DNA from: JAAAOZ01 sp964496595
GTDB lineage: Bacteria > Chloroflexota > Anaerolineae > B4-G1 > SLSP01
DNA: 29,887 bases
Direction: 5' to 3'
Assembly (NCBI GenBank): GCA_964496595.1
Contig: CAZCAI010000036.1
Location: 1 to 29,887 of the forward strand
Shown: one piece after another, positions 16,133 to 24,280 of the stretch
Position numbering within the stretch: position 1 is the first letter of the stretch
How the letters are laid out: each line of letters begins with the position of its first letter
Translations under genes and position numbers: made by a program
The notes under the pieces: model-generated
Told to the model about the DNA's origin: nothing
The model's input: the letters and a program-made list of their open reading frames with translations, nothing else
Database searches by the model: none

Positions 16133-17022
16133 CATTCATCCGCCAGGAGCACGCGCAGGGCTTTTTGGGCGCGGAGGGCGTCGTCGCCGGCGGTGCATTT
16201 GCTGAACCAGTAGTAGGCCTCTTCGGCGCTCATCGTCTGGATGCCCAGCCCGATGGCCTCGATGCGGTCGTGGCGCGCCAGGGGCTTGACCGCGATCAGG
16301 ATCAGGGCCAGCCGCAGGCCCGTCAGCTCGTTCAGATAGAAGGGCCGGTCGCTGCCCACGGCGCGGGCCAGGGCCGTGGCCCGGTAGCCGTTGGCCCGCA
16401 GCGCCGCCAGCACGTGATCCGTCACCGCGCGCAGGGCATCCCCGCCCACATCGATGCTCCACAGCGCGCCCGCATCCGAGGGGCGCGTCATTGGAGCGCC
16501 GCCGGCCGGCCCCCACTGGGTGAGCGCTATCCGGTAGCCGTTCCCCTCCTCGGGGATGGCGTGCAGCGCAAACGGGCGCTCTGGATCGGGCCTATGAGGC
16601 GGCGTCGCCGGTGGCGCGGGCGTCGCCGGTGGCGACGGCGCCGCTTCCAGCTTCACGTTGAAGAGGCGCATCCGCCCGCGATAGGGCAGCGGTTCCGCCA
16701 GCCGCGCCGGGCGCTCGAAGACCCAGGCGAAGCACGGCGCGCCGGGGTAGGGCGCATCGAGCCGATGCTGCCCCTGCAACGCCGCGTAGCCCTCGGCATC
16801 CAGCGGATGCACGTCCATCAATGCCACCGTGCCGAGCAGCGCGCCATAGGCCAGCGCGTCGGGATCGAAGCCCAGAGCGCGGCAGCGCGCATCCCGGCGT
16901 TGGGCCGTCGCGTGAATCGCCAGCGGCCCGCGATAGGTCGTCCGCCAGGTGCGCACATCCACCGTCTTTTCGCCGCGCACGATCTGCTCGGCGCGGGGCT
17001 GGTGAAAACTGAGCGCCTTCAC
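16132..17022 (-). CDS. ASCH domain fused to a defence-associated C-terminal domain
   Basis: A 296-residue, two-part protein. Residues 1-115 are an ASCH domain: ALSFHQPRAEQIVRGEKT, then VDVRTWRTTYRGPLAIHAT, matching the family GxKxxE/D-x-R pattern. ASCH belongs to the PUA-like fold, whose members bind RNA or modified bases. Residues about 125-150 are a Pro/Ala linker partly built from an 18-bp tandem duplication (16601-16634). The C-terminal domain (about 150-296) contains FYLNELTGLRLALILIAVKPL and EEAYYWFSKC, a pattern I recall from uncharacterised small proteins encoded beside DUF499/DUF1156 genes. The GTG start overlaps the DUF499 stop by 4 bp (GTGA), so the two are translationally coupled. 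Function is unknown; a reader of modified nucleic acid is a reasonable guess. Confidence 0.75.
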   Translation of the reverse strand: MKALSFHQPRAEQIVRGEKTVDVRTWRTTYRGPLAIHATAQRRDARCRALGFDPDALAYGALLGTVALMDVHPLDAEGYAALQGQHRLDAPYPGAPCFAWVFERPARLAEPLPYRGRMRLFNVKLEAAPSPPATPAPPATPPHRPDPERPFALHAIPEEGNGYRIALTQWGPAGGAPMTRPSDAGALWSIDVGGDALRAVTDHVLAALRANGYRATALARAVGSDRPFYLNELTGLRLALILIAVKPLARHDRIEAIGLGIQTMSAEEAYYWFSKCTAGDDALRAQKALRVLLADE

Positions 17023-20000
17023 GCGGCGTCCGCGGCCGCGGCGTCCTCATCCGCCGCTTCGGCCTCCAACCGGATCGGCCCCAGCCCCACCGAGGTCAGC
17101 ACCTCATGCACGGTGCGGAAGCGGTCGCCGGAAACCTCCAGCCCCTTCGGGAAGGTGATGGTCAAGGTCGTCGTCGCCGTGAACTTGGCCGCATCCTGGG
17201 CCAGCGCGTCCGTCGCCTGCTTGAGCTGCCGGTAATAGTTCCACGTCAGCTCAATGCGGTTCGAGATGTACTGCCCATCGGAGAACTCCGCGTTGTAGAC
17301 CTGGTCGACCCGGAACTCCCCTTTGCCCAACTGCGGGATGATCAACCCGAGCGTGCGCATATCCTGCGCCCCGGCCTGGCCCTCGCCGTGCAGCACGATC
17401 CGCAGCTCGGCCAGCCGTGCCGCTTCCTGGTCGTGGCAGACGTCGAGCAACTGCTGGAAGGCCTGCTGCGGCACGCCCTCGCCGCGCAGGGGCGGCCTGA
17501 CGACCGGCGGCGTCCAATCGCTGCTTTCGCCGCAAGTGCAGCGGTCCGCCGGATTGCCGCAGACGGGGCACGTCGGCTGCGGCGGGAGCGCTTCGGGCTT
17601 CATCTTCCCCTTGATGGGCAGATCGAGCCGCGCCGCCTCCTCCGGAAGATAGAGGTGCGCCTCTTCGCTCACCTGCACCGCCGGGGGCGGCGATTCGTGA
17701 TCGTAGCCCACGCCGGCCCGCGCGTCGTAGTACACCCAGACCTGGGTTTTGACGCCGTTGAGAATGGTCTTCTTCAACTGGTTCAAATCGAAGAGCAGCG
17801 GCAGTCCCAGGCGGCGGGCGAAGGCCTTGCGCAGGTCCTCCGTCGTCATCGTGACCTGGTGAGTATCCCACGCCCGCGACTTGATGTAGGCCGCGGCCTG
17901 AACCGGCTCGTTGCCCGTGAGCGCCTTCTTCTGTTGGCGCAAGGCGCGCAACACCACGGCGGATTGATCCTTCTGCACGTCGCCCTGATCCTGCGCGGGG
18001 AGCAGCTCGTGGAAGAGTTGGGCGTCGCGCTTCGGGGCGTCGGCGCTGGGGAAGTAGAGATGGCGGTAGGTCTTGGTGATGGCGACGCGCGCATCCAGTT
18101 CGGCGGCCTCGCCCAACTTCTTGAGCTGCTTCTGCTGCTCCCTGGTGAACTCGCCCATCCGCTGCGCGTCGCCGGTGATCCGAGCGATGGCGAGATAGCG
18201 CTGCGCCGTTTCCACCAGTCCATCCACCCGCTCCGCATCTGCCACGAGGAAGAGGATGTTGTTGGGGAAGCGGCGGTAGCCATCCAGACTGCCGGCGCGG
18301 CGCGCGAGCTTCTGCGCGAGTTCGGGGGGCGCGGGGTTCGCCGCCGTCGCCGCCGCCGCATCGAAGTGCAAAATCGCCAGCTTGGGCAACCCGGCGTCGT
18401 CGTCCACGTCGCTGGCTTCTTGCGGGAAATAGACCGCTTTGAGGGCGCCGCTCTTCCACACCTTGCGGATGCGAGCGTCAAGCTCCTGCTTGGCCTTGAT
18501 GCGCCCGACCATGCTCCTCTCATCCGCGATGATCTTGTTAATCGAAGGCTCCGGCTTGAAGCGATAGCGGTGGCCGTCCCACTCGAAGAACCAGCCCTTG
18601 GCGGCCAACTGCTCGGCGGCCTTGTGGATGAAGAGCGCGTCATCGCCGGGGGCCAGCGCGGCCAGCCGCAGATCCGCCGGATCGATGCCGGAGACTGTGC
18701 CCTGGCTCAGGCTGTGCAGGAAGACCGTCGTCGCCGCGCGCCGGGCGTAGCGGGGTTTCCCCGCCGCAACCCACGCCTGATCAATGCGCGAGGCGTGGGC
18801 GGGCGCGCTCTCCTTGGGGCTGACGATGTCGGCCTCGATCACCTGCTTGAACGCCGGGCGATCCAGGCGGCTGGTCAGTTCCTCGACAATGTTAGATGCG
18901 CCCAAGTCGACGTGGTGGGGATGGATCAGCCAGGTATCCGGCGAGCGCTCGCGCCACAGGGCGCGCACCACCAGCGCCAGCAGGCGCAGCGCACCGCGCG
19001 TCTTCTGGAAGTTGGGGATGGTCGCCACGCGCAAGGTCAGCGCGTTGAGCAATTCCGGGTGGAAGGGGTACGCCGCCGCGATCTCTTGCGCGTATTCGGC
19101 GGCCAGCGCGCGGTGGGGCAGCAGCACGTCCTGCTCGTGCCAGGCGCGGTAGGCATCGGCATAAGCGCGCGCCGCCGCGGTCGCCGCCTGCTCATCGAGG
19201 CGCTGGAAGAGGCGGTGGCGCACAATCGCCGCGATCTCGGTTTCGCCGGTGGGGGTGATCACCCGCTCCTGCCGCGCCGAAACCTTGTGCGCCTCGGCCA
19301 GTTGCTCGCGCAAGTGCGCCGTCTCTTTAGAGAAGGCGTCGTCGATGCCGGCCAGCGTCAGCACCACCACGACCTGGGCGCGGCTCGCGGCAAATTCCAG
19401 CAGCGACATCAAGAACGCCACCGTCTGCTCGGCCAGATCGGATTTTCCCGTGGCGGTGGGCGTCGTCTGCGCGGCGCGCATATGGCGGGCCAACTCATCG
19501 AGCATGATCAGGGTAGGGCGCCGGCCCACCAATTCCTCGAAAAGCCCGGTTCCCGGCGCGGAGCGGTTGTGGTCGCTTTCGCGGGCCAGCGCGTACCCGG
19601 CGGTCCCGCCGAGCTGGTAGGCCAGTTCGCCCCAGAGGGTGAACGTCCGAATATTGTCGTCGGCGTGGTAGAGGCCCACGCTGGGATCGAGATCGGAGCC
19701 GACGACGCCGGCGATCCGCACATCGCCGGGCTGCGGCAGCAGCGTCGCGGAGAGGACATCCGCGAGACATTCTGGCGGTGCCGTTCCGCGCGCCGCGTGA
19801 TAGAGCGCGATCAAGTTATGCGTCTTCCCGCCGCCGAACGCCGTTTCCAGCCGGATAATCGGGCTGGCGGTGGGCTGCTGGCCGGTCAATCGGCCCAGGG
19901 CCTCGCGCAACAGCAAGCGCAGCCCCTCGGTGGGGTAGGTGTTATCGAAGAACAGCTCGGCGTCCTGATAAATCGGCGGCGCGCTTCCCGTCATCACATC

Positions 20001-20087
20001 GTGAAGCCGGGCCGCGAAGATGTCCTCTTTCAGCGCGCCGGAGAGGACTTCCGGGCGGGGCTGACAAACATCAAAGATGGGTTGCAT
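17019..20087 (-). CDS. DUF499 ATP-binding protein (Hma-like system)
   Basis: A 1022-residue AAA-type ATPase of the DUF499 family. The P-loop is ETAFGGGKTHN (GGGKT near 83) and Walker B is TLIMLDELARH near 195, followed by long helical regions. Near residues 838-853 is a small zinc-ribbon-like cluster CPVCGNPADRCTCG. The C-terminal 150 residues contain KFTATTTLTITFPKGLEV and end in an acidic/alanine tail. DUF499 proteins are encoded beside DUF1156 methylases in defence loci; a DNA-translocating or sensing role is proposed but not established. The ATG at 20087 has GGAGGT just 3 nt upstream, and it is the first gene of the island, so its promoter drives the set. It overlaps the next gene by 4 bp. 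Confidence 0.9.
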   Translation of the reverse strand: MQPIFDVCQPRPEVLSGALKEDIFAARLHDVMTGSAPPIYQDAELFFDNTYPTEGLRLLLREALGRLTGQQPTASPIIRLETAFGGGKTHNLIALYHAARGTAPPECLADVLSATLLPQPGDVRIAGVVGSDLDPSVGLYHADDNIRTFTLWGELAYQLGGTAGYALARESDHNRSAPGTGLFEELVGRRPTLIMLDELARHMRAAQTTPTATGKSDLAEQTVAFLMSLLEFAASRAQVVVVLTLAGIDDAFSKETAHLREQLAEAHKVSARQERVITPTGETEIAAIVRHRLFQRLDEQAATAAARAYADAYRAWHEQDVLLPHRALAAEYAQEIAAAYPFHPELLNALTLRVATIPNFQKTRGALRLLALVVRALWRERSPDTWLIHPHHVDLGASNIVEELTSRLDRPAFKQVIEADIVSPKESAPAHASRIDQAWVAAGKPRYARRAATTVFLHSLSQGTVSGIDPADLRLAALAPGDDALFIHKAAEQLAAKGWFFEWDGHRYRFKPEPSINKIIADERSMVGRIKAKQELDARIRKVWKSGALKAVYFPQEASDVDDDAGLPKLAILHFDAAAATAANPAPPELAQKLARRAGSLDGYRRFPNNILFLVADAERVDGLVETAQRYLAIARITGDAQRMGEFTREQQKQLKKLGEAAELDARVAITKTYRHLYFPSADAPKRDAQLFHELLPAQDQGDVQKDQSAVVLRALRQQKKALTGNEPVQAAAYIKSRAWDTHQVTMTTEDLRKAFARRLGLPLLFDLNQLKKTILNGVKTQVWVYYDARAGVGYDHESPPPAVQVSEEAHLYLPEEAARLDLPIKGKMKPEALPPQPTCPVCGNPADRCTCGESSDWTPPVVRPPLRGEGVPQQAFQQLLDVCHDQEAARLAELRIVLHGEGQAGAQDMRTLGLIIPQLGKGEFRVDQVYNAEFSDGQYISNRIELTWNYYRQLKQATDALAQDAAKFTATTTLTITFPKGLEVSGDRFRTVHEVLTSVGLGPIRLEAEAADEDAAAADAA

Positions 20088-20217
20088 ATTACCTCCAACT
20101 TCAGACGTAGATACCGCGGCTCTTCAGGGATTTGCCGGTAACGACGCAAAAGGTGTGTGATCCTCACGCTTAGGGTTATCTGGGGGGCCGGCAATTTCCA
20201 AAAGGGCCGCTGCCTTT

Positions 20218-20246
20218 AGTGTACTCCCAAACCGAAAACGTGCAAA
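20218..20246 (-). promoter_or_regulatory. Candidate promoter of the defence island
   Basis: On the minus strand TTTGCA (20246-20241) and TACACT (20223-20218) are separated by 17 bp, each 4/6 to consensus. This would give a leader of about 125 nt before DUF499. It is weak and no operator is evident. Confidence 0.3.
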
Positions 20247-20362
20247 TTTACCGGTCAACAGCGGGGGGATAATCAAATCTTAACTTTATGTTTGATCCAA
20301 CAGAGGCCAGTTCTATTCCAAAGGCAACGCCTGGCGAATCAATTCGCGGCTACGTTGACGAA

Positions 20363-20378
20363 ACCGGCCTGCGCCGGT
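20363..20378. terminator. Short hairpin past the lipoprotein gene
   Basis: ACCGGC (20363-20368) pairs with GCCGGT (20373-20378) around a 4-nt loop, 15 bp past the stop of the lipoprotein gene. The minus strand continues TTTCGTC, so it is at best a weak intrinsic terminator. Confidence 0.35.
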
Positions 20379-20392
20379 AACCGACTCGCTAC

Positions 20393-22105
20393 TCATTCTT
20401 CCGCCGGGGCCGGGGCGCTGATGCGCAGGGCGATGCCCGGATGGCCGGGCCAGCCGCTCAGGTCGGGGACGGCGTCATCGAACCAGAGTTGGTAGAGTTC
20501 GGGATAGGCGCCGTTATCGTAGAGCGTCATCAGCGTCAGATTGACCAAATCGCGATATTCAGAATCGCCCTGGGGCAACATCAGCGCGATGGGCCGATAG
20601 GTGATGCGGTTGTCGGTGATGACATACCCCATTTGGCGGAAGAGGATCTCCAGCGCGGGCCGGCGATGGGTGAGCAAGGCTGTTACTTCGTTTCGATTCA
20701 GGCCCTCGAGCGCGGCGGCGAAATTGGGGTAGGTGTTGGAACTGACACCCACGCCGGCGGATTGGGAGAGTTGCGGCAGGGCCTGCGCGCCGGGGCTACC
20801 CTCGACGACGCCCACCGATTGTCCGGCCAGCTCCTCGGGCGTCCTGGCCGGCGCCGCGGCCAACGAGAAGAGACTGACGCCATCATCCAAGATGGTGACT
20901 GAAAAATCGACGCTCAGTTCCGCCTCGCGCGTGTGGACCCAGTTGCCCACCAACATATCCAGTTCGCCCTGGGTCAACCGCTGCACGGCATCCGCCTGGG
21001 TGACGGGGATGAAGGTCGCGGCCTGGCGACTGCCCAACCACAGCTCGGCCATCTGCTCCACCAGGCGCACCTCGAAGCCGGTGGGCACGCCGTCGTCGCG
21101 GTCGGCGCTGTAGGGCCAGCGATCCACGAAGTAGCCCACGGAGAGCGAGCCGCGATTGCGGATGCGCCCGATCACATCCAGGGTCGAGCGCTGGGGTGGT
21201 GAGGCATCTAAGGTGGGCGTCTCCGCCTCGCCCGGCCACTGCTCCGGCGTCGGCGGCGAGGTCGTCGGCAGCCAGCGGGCGTAGAGCGCGTCCCGCGCGC
21301 CATCGACGGCCATATCCCGGAACGTCAGTTCTACCAGGTTGCTGAAAAAGGGATCGTCGTGGCGATAGGCCATCGCGACCGGCGCCCAGGTGTGCTGCCC
21401 CACGATGGTCGCGCCGTTGACCATGCGGCGCGCGCGCTCCAGGCGACGGTAGAGATCGGCGTAGGCGTCGATTTCGCGCGTGCGCAGCGCCTCGACCACG
21501 TCGAAGAAGCTCTCGTAGGTCACGTAAGTGGGCGAGATGTTCTCGTGGGCCTGCAGGGCGGCTTGACCGTCCGTCCACGTCACCACGCCGACCCGGCGCC
21601 CGCTGGTTTGCTCGACGCTCTGGATGCCTGTATCGGGGAAGGTGAGCAGTGCCTGCCCATCCATAAAGTAGGGCGGGCTGAAATCGGCCTGCGCCTCCGC
21701 GTTTTGCGTGTGGATCAGGCCGGCCAGGGCGAAATCGATGCTTCCCTCCGCCAGATGCTCGTAGGCTGTGTCGGAGCGCACCTGCCGAAACTCGACGGCG
21801 TCGGGATCGCCCAGCCAGCGCCGGGCCAACTCACGCGCCAGGTCGATTTCCAGGCCGACGACGTCGCTCTCCGAGGTGATGTAGGAGAGCGGCTCCAGAT
21901 CGTAGCGCACGCCGACGATCATCCGTCCGCGTGATTGGATCCGCGTGGCCGTCGAGGTCTCCGGCGGGAAAAGGCTCTCCGGCGTCGGTACAACGTACTC
22001 CGAGGGCAGCGTTTCTGCTTCAGGCTCTGGCAGCAGCGACTCGATCTCATCGCAGCCGGTGAGAACGATCATCAAGATAAACGATAATAACCATACACGA
22101 CGCAT
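20393..22105 (-). CDS. Lipoprotein with two tandem solute-binding (SBP_bac_3) domains
   Basis: A 570-residue lipoprotein. The signal peptide ends in the lipobox VLTGC, so Cys18 would carry the lipid. After a Pro/Glu-rich linker come two family 3 extracellular solute-binding domains, about 57-280 and 318-545. Each starts with the typical RGRMIVGVRYD or RGSLSVGYFVD strand and has a GLEIDLARELARR-like or GFEVRLVEQMAEL helix. This family binds amino acids and similar polar solutes for ABC importers, or serves as a sensor domain. No permease or ATPase gene is nearby, so it is an orphan. The ATG at 22105 has AGGAGG 6 nt upstream. The two halves have diverged, suggesting an old internal duplication. 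The ligand cannot be named. Confidence 0.88.
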   Translation of the reverse strand: MRRVWLLSFILMIVLTGCDEIESLLPEPEAETLPSEYVVPTPESLFPPETSTATRIQSRGRMIVGVRYDLEPLSYITSESDVVGLEIDLARELARRWLGDPDAVEFRQVRSDTAYEHLAEGSIDFALAGLIHTQNAEAQADFSPPYFMDGQALLTFPDTGIQSVEQTSGRRVGVVTWTDGQAALQAHENISPTYVTYESFFDVVEALRTREIDAYADLYRRLERARRMVNGATIVGQHTWAPVAMAYRHDDPFFSNLVELTFRDMAVDGARDALYARWLPTTSPPTPEQWPGEAETPTLDASPPQRSTLDVIGRIRNRGSLSVGYFVDRWPYSADRDDGVPTGFEVRLVEQMAELWLGSRQAATFIPVTQADAVQRLTQGELDMLVGNWVHTREAELSVDFSVTILDDGVSLFSLAAAPARTPEELAGQSVGVVEGSPGAQALPQLSQSAGVGVSSNTYPNFAAALEGLNRNEVTALLTHRRPALEILFRQMGYVITDNRITYRPIALMLPQGDSEYRDLVNLTLMTLYDNGAYPELYQLWFDDAVPDLSGWPGHPGIALRISAPAPAEE

Positions 22106-22174
22106 ATCTTCCTCCTAAAAAAGACGTAAAACGCGAACCGTAGAATTTAATGTTACCTGGGCGGCTAATTTAAT

Positions 22175-22201
22175 TACGGAATACGCAATACGCAATACGA
22201 A
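22175..22201. repeat. 7-bp-period tract E (3' of nadD)
   Basis: TACG recurs at 22175, 22182, 22189 and 22196, giving units TACGGAA, TACGCAA, TACGCAA and TACGAAT. It ends at the stop codon of nadD and lies about 75 bp upstream of the lipoprotein start. Confidence 0.85.
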
Positions 22202-22816
22202 TCAATCGCGGTACAAATCCCGGTGGCGGATGATAGCCTCCACCGCCGGCGGGACAAAATATCGTAGCGGCAATCCTTTTCTCACGCGCTGGCGGAGATC
22301 GGTGGCAGCGTAGTTCACGGGCGGGATGTCCAGCCACGTCAGGTGCGCCTCGATGGCGGGGAGCTTTGCCGTGAGTTCCGCTGTATCCACGCGCTTGCTC
22401 AGGCGCGGCATCACGGCCAGATCCGCATGCGCCAGGATGCCCGCCGGATCGCGCCAGGAGGGGAGGTCGTGCAGCGAATCCTCGCCCATCAAGAAGACCC
22501 AGCGCGTGACGTGGGGGTAGGTCGCGCGGAGGCGCGCGATCATATCCACGGTATAGTGCGGGCCGGGCCGATCCACGTCGACGCGCGAGAGGGCGAAGTG
22601 CTCGTTGTCCGCAATCGCGGCGCGCACCATCGCCACCCGATCCTCCGAGGTGGTGAGCTCCTGATCGGGCTTGTGGGGCGGCTTCCCCGCCGGCGCGAAG
22701 AGCACGCGCGCGAGCTGCAATTGCACGCGCGCCGTCTCCGCCAGCGCCAGATGTCCATAATGCGGCGGATTGAACGATCCGCCTAAAATGCCATATCGTA
22801 TCGGGTCGTGATTCAA
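22202..22816 (-). CDS. nadD: Nicotinate-nucleotide adenylyltransferase
   Basis: NadD transfers AMP from ATP to nicotinate mononucleotide, an essential late step of NAD synthesis. The nucleotidyltransferase motif GGSFNPPHYGHL is intact near the N-terminus, with its HxGH catalytic pair as HYGH. KPPHK follows and GEDSLHDLPSW marks the substrate site. The C-terminal family motif, usually ISSTxIR, is here YAATDLR, with alanines replacing the serines. I prefer the TTG at 22816 (204 residues) because AGGAG lies 6 nt upstream and homology starts at once; an ATG at 22849 has no ribosome site. The gene is transcribed from a recognisable promoter, and the lipoprotein gene follows on the same strand. Confidence 0.93.
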   Translation of the reverse strand: MNHDPIRYGILGGSFNPPHYGHLALAETARVQLQLARVLFAPAGKPPHKPDQELTTSEDRVAMVRAAIADNEHFALSRVDVDRPGPHYTVDMIARLRATYPHVTRWVFLMGEDSLHDLPSWRDPAGILAHADLAVMPRLSKRVDTAELTAKLPAIEAHLTWLDIPPVNYAATDLRQRVRKGLPLRYFVPPAVEAIIRHRDLYRD

Positions 22817-22872
22817 GATGTGCTCCTGTGGGTCAAGGTAGCTCAACATAGGCTATGTGACGTCGCCGCCCC

Positions 22873-22901
22873 ATTATAACATCTATCCCCCATCTATCAC
22901 A
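22873..22901 (-). promoter_or_regulatory. nadD promoter
   Basis: On the minus strand GTGATA (22901-22896) and a perfect TATAAT (22878-22873) are spaced by 17 bp. Transcription would start near 22866, about 50 nt before the preferred TTG start and only about 17 nt before the ATG at 22849. Confidence 0.6.
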
Positions 22902-22929
22902 TAGACGATGCGAATGGCCCAGACCGACC

Positions 22930-22958
22930 CTGCAAAATAACCGCAAATCCTGTATACT
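22930..22958 (+). promoter_or_regulatory. Candidate truD promoter
   Basis: TATACT at 22953-22958 (5/6) lies 17 bp after CTGCAA (22930-22935, 3/6). A start near 22965 would give a leader of about 210 nt made largely of 7-bp-period tracts. Confidence 0.4.
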
Positions 22959-22994
22959 GGATGATGTAACGAGATTCCGCGCCCAGCAAGAGGA

Positions 22995-23015
22995 GACTTT
23001 AGACTTTCGACTTTT
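22995..23015. repeat. 7-bp-period tract F (truD leader)
   Basis: Three heptamers, GACTTTA, GACTTTC, GACTTTT, starting at 22995, 23002 and 23009. Confidence 0.75.
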
Positions 23016-23082
23016 GTATCAAATCCTGAAATACATTCTATCTACCGGACACTTTTAGAAATAGCTCATCACGTCCATTTTT

Positions 23083-23110
23083 GAATTGCGAATTTAGAAT
23101 TTTGAATCTT
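23083..23110. repeat. 7-bp-period tract G (truD leader)
   Basis: Four heptamers, GAATTGC, GAATTTA, GAATTTT, GAATCTT, starting every 7 bp from 23083. The unit is the same as in tract I at 29798. Confidence 0.85.
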
Positions 23111-23124
23111 TACTCAATAGCATT

Positions 23125-23159
23125 ATTCGCAATTCGCAATTCTTCATTCCCTATTCTCC
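23125..23159. repeat. 7-bp-period tract H (truD leader)
   Basis: Five heptamers, ATTCGCA, ATTCGCA, ATTCTTC, ATTCCCT, ATTCTCC, starting every 7 bp from 23125. The first units are the reverse complement of the GAATTGC units of tract G, so the two tracts could pair in the leader RNA. The tract ends just before the truD ribosome site. Confidence 0.85.
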
Positions 23160-23173
23160 ACAGGAGGTAACAG

Positions 23174-24256
23174 ATGCTTGATTGGACTCTACCCTACCTG
23201 ACCGAGGGTCTGCCCGGCGTCGGCGGCGTGATCCGGCAGGAGATCGCGGATTTTATCGTCGAGGAGGTTCCGGCCTACGAGCCGTGCGGCGAGGGCGAGC
23301 ATACGTTTTTCCGCGTCCGCAAGCGCGACACGCCCACGATGGCGCTGCTCGAGGAGATTGCGCGCAAGTTAGGCGTCTCCCGCCGCAAGGTTAGCTACGC
23401 CGGCCTGAAGGATGCCCGCGCCGTCGCGGAGCAGACCTTCTCCGCGCACTTCGTCTCGCCGGAGCGGATTATGGCGCTGGAGCTGGAGAACGCGGAGGTG
23501 CTGTGGGCCAAGCTGCACACCAACAAATTGCGCACCGGTCACCTCAGAGGCAATCGCTTCACGCTGCGCCTGCGCGAGGTCGCGCCCGACGCCGCCGCGC
23601 GCGCCGAGGCCATCGTCCAGGTGCTGCTGGCGCGCGGCGTGCCCAACGGCTATGGGCCGCAGCGCTTTGGCAACTACGGCGACAACGCCGAGATCGGCCT
23701 GTGTTTGCTGCGCGACGATGAAGAGGGGATGGTAGCCCACGGCCTGCGCCGCTATCCCTCCCGCCGGATGCGACGCTTCTTCATCAGCGCGCTCCAATCC
23801 GCGCTCTTCAATCAGGTGCTCGCTCGGCGCATCCAGCAGGGCGCGATGGACAACCTGCTCTTAGGCGACATCGCCAAAAAAGAGGATACCGGCGGTCACT
23901 TCGTGGTCGAGGATGTGGCCGTCGAGCGCCCGCGCGTCAAGGCGTGGGCGATCAGCCCCACCGGCCCGATCTACGGCTACAAGATGTTCGCGTCCCACGA
24001 CGAGGCGGCCGCGCTGGAGGCCGAGATCTTAGCGGCGGCCAATCTCACGCCGGAGGAGTTCCGGCCCGTGCGCGCCAAAGGCGCCCGTCGCCCCCTGCGC
24101 TACTATCCCGACGGCCTCAGTTATCGGATGGAAGATGAGCGGACGTTAGTCGTATCGTTCTTCGCCCCGAAGGGCGCCTACGCCACGCTGTTTCTCCGCG
24201 AGTTGATGAAGGCCGACGTCGATTTGGACGAGGATGAGGAAGATGATGAGGGGTAA
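23174..24256 (+). CDS. truD: tRNA pseudouridine(13) synthase
   Basis: TruD converts uridine 13 of tRNA(Glu) to pseudouridine. The 360-residue protein carries the catalytic motif GLKDARAVAEQ near residues 76-86 with the nucleophilic aspartate, and GYGPQRFGNYGDN near 155, both hallmarks of the family. The central insertion domain is present, and length is in the normal range. The end is an acidic run of Asp/Glu of no known role. The ATG at 23174 has AGGAGGT 5 nt upstream. The zinc-peptidase gene starts 24 bp after its stop, so the two are probably one transcript, though no functional link is obvious. Confidence 0.95.
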   Translation: MLDWTLPYLTEGLPGVGGVIRQEIADFIVEEVPAYEPCGEGEHTFFRVRKRDTPTMALLEEIARKLGVSRRKVSYAGLKDARAVAEQTFSAHFVSPERIMALELENAEVLWAKLHTNKLRTGHLRGNRFTLRLREVAPDAAARAEAIVQVLLARGVPNGYGPQRFGNYGDNAEIGLCLLRDDEEGMVAHGLRRYPSRRMRRFFISALQSALFNQVLARRIQQGAMDNLLLGDIAKKEDTGGHFVVEDVAVERPRVKAWAISPTGPIYGYKMFASHDEAAALEAEILAAANLTPEEFRPVRAKGARRPLRYYPDGLSYRMEDERTLVVSFFAPKGAYATLFLRELMKADVDLDEDEEDDEG

Positions 24257-24280
24257 CGCACCTGTAGGATGGAGGCACAG

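Larger units (their letters stand above)
20088..20392. other. Gene-free stretch upstream of the defence island
   Basis: About 305 bp between the DUF499 start and the stop of the solute-binding lipoprotein gene. It holds the candidate island promoter (20218-20246) and a short hairpin past the lipoprotein gene (20363-20378). I see no operator palindrome, integrase site or RNA gene. Confidence 0.5.
22850..23173. other. Divergent control region between nadD and truD
   Basis: About 324 bp between divergent genes. It contains a promoter for each direction, an 8-bp inverted repeat (CTATGTGA with TCACATAG) around the nadD promoter, and three separate 7-bp-period tracts on the truD side. I see no RNA gene. 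Confidence 0.6.

Noticed and set aside
7128..20087. The island as DISARM, BREX or a Type I restriction system
   Set aside because: There is no DrmA/DrmB, no PglZ or BrxC-type set, and no HsdS/HsdR. The methylase is of DUF1156 type with a DUF499 partner, which points to an Hma-like system.
17106..20141. A 1011-residue open frame on the plus strand across the DUF499 gene
   Set aside because: It mirrors DUF499 in the opposite frame, a common effect of GC-rich codon use. It has no recognisable motif, while the minus-strand protein has P-loop, Walker B and zinc cluster.
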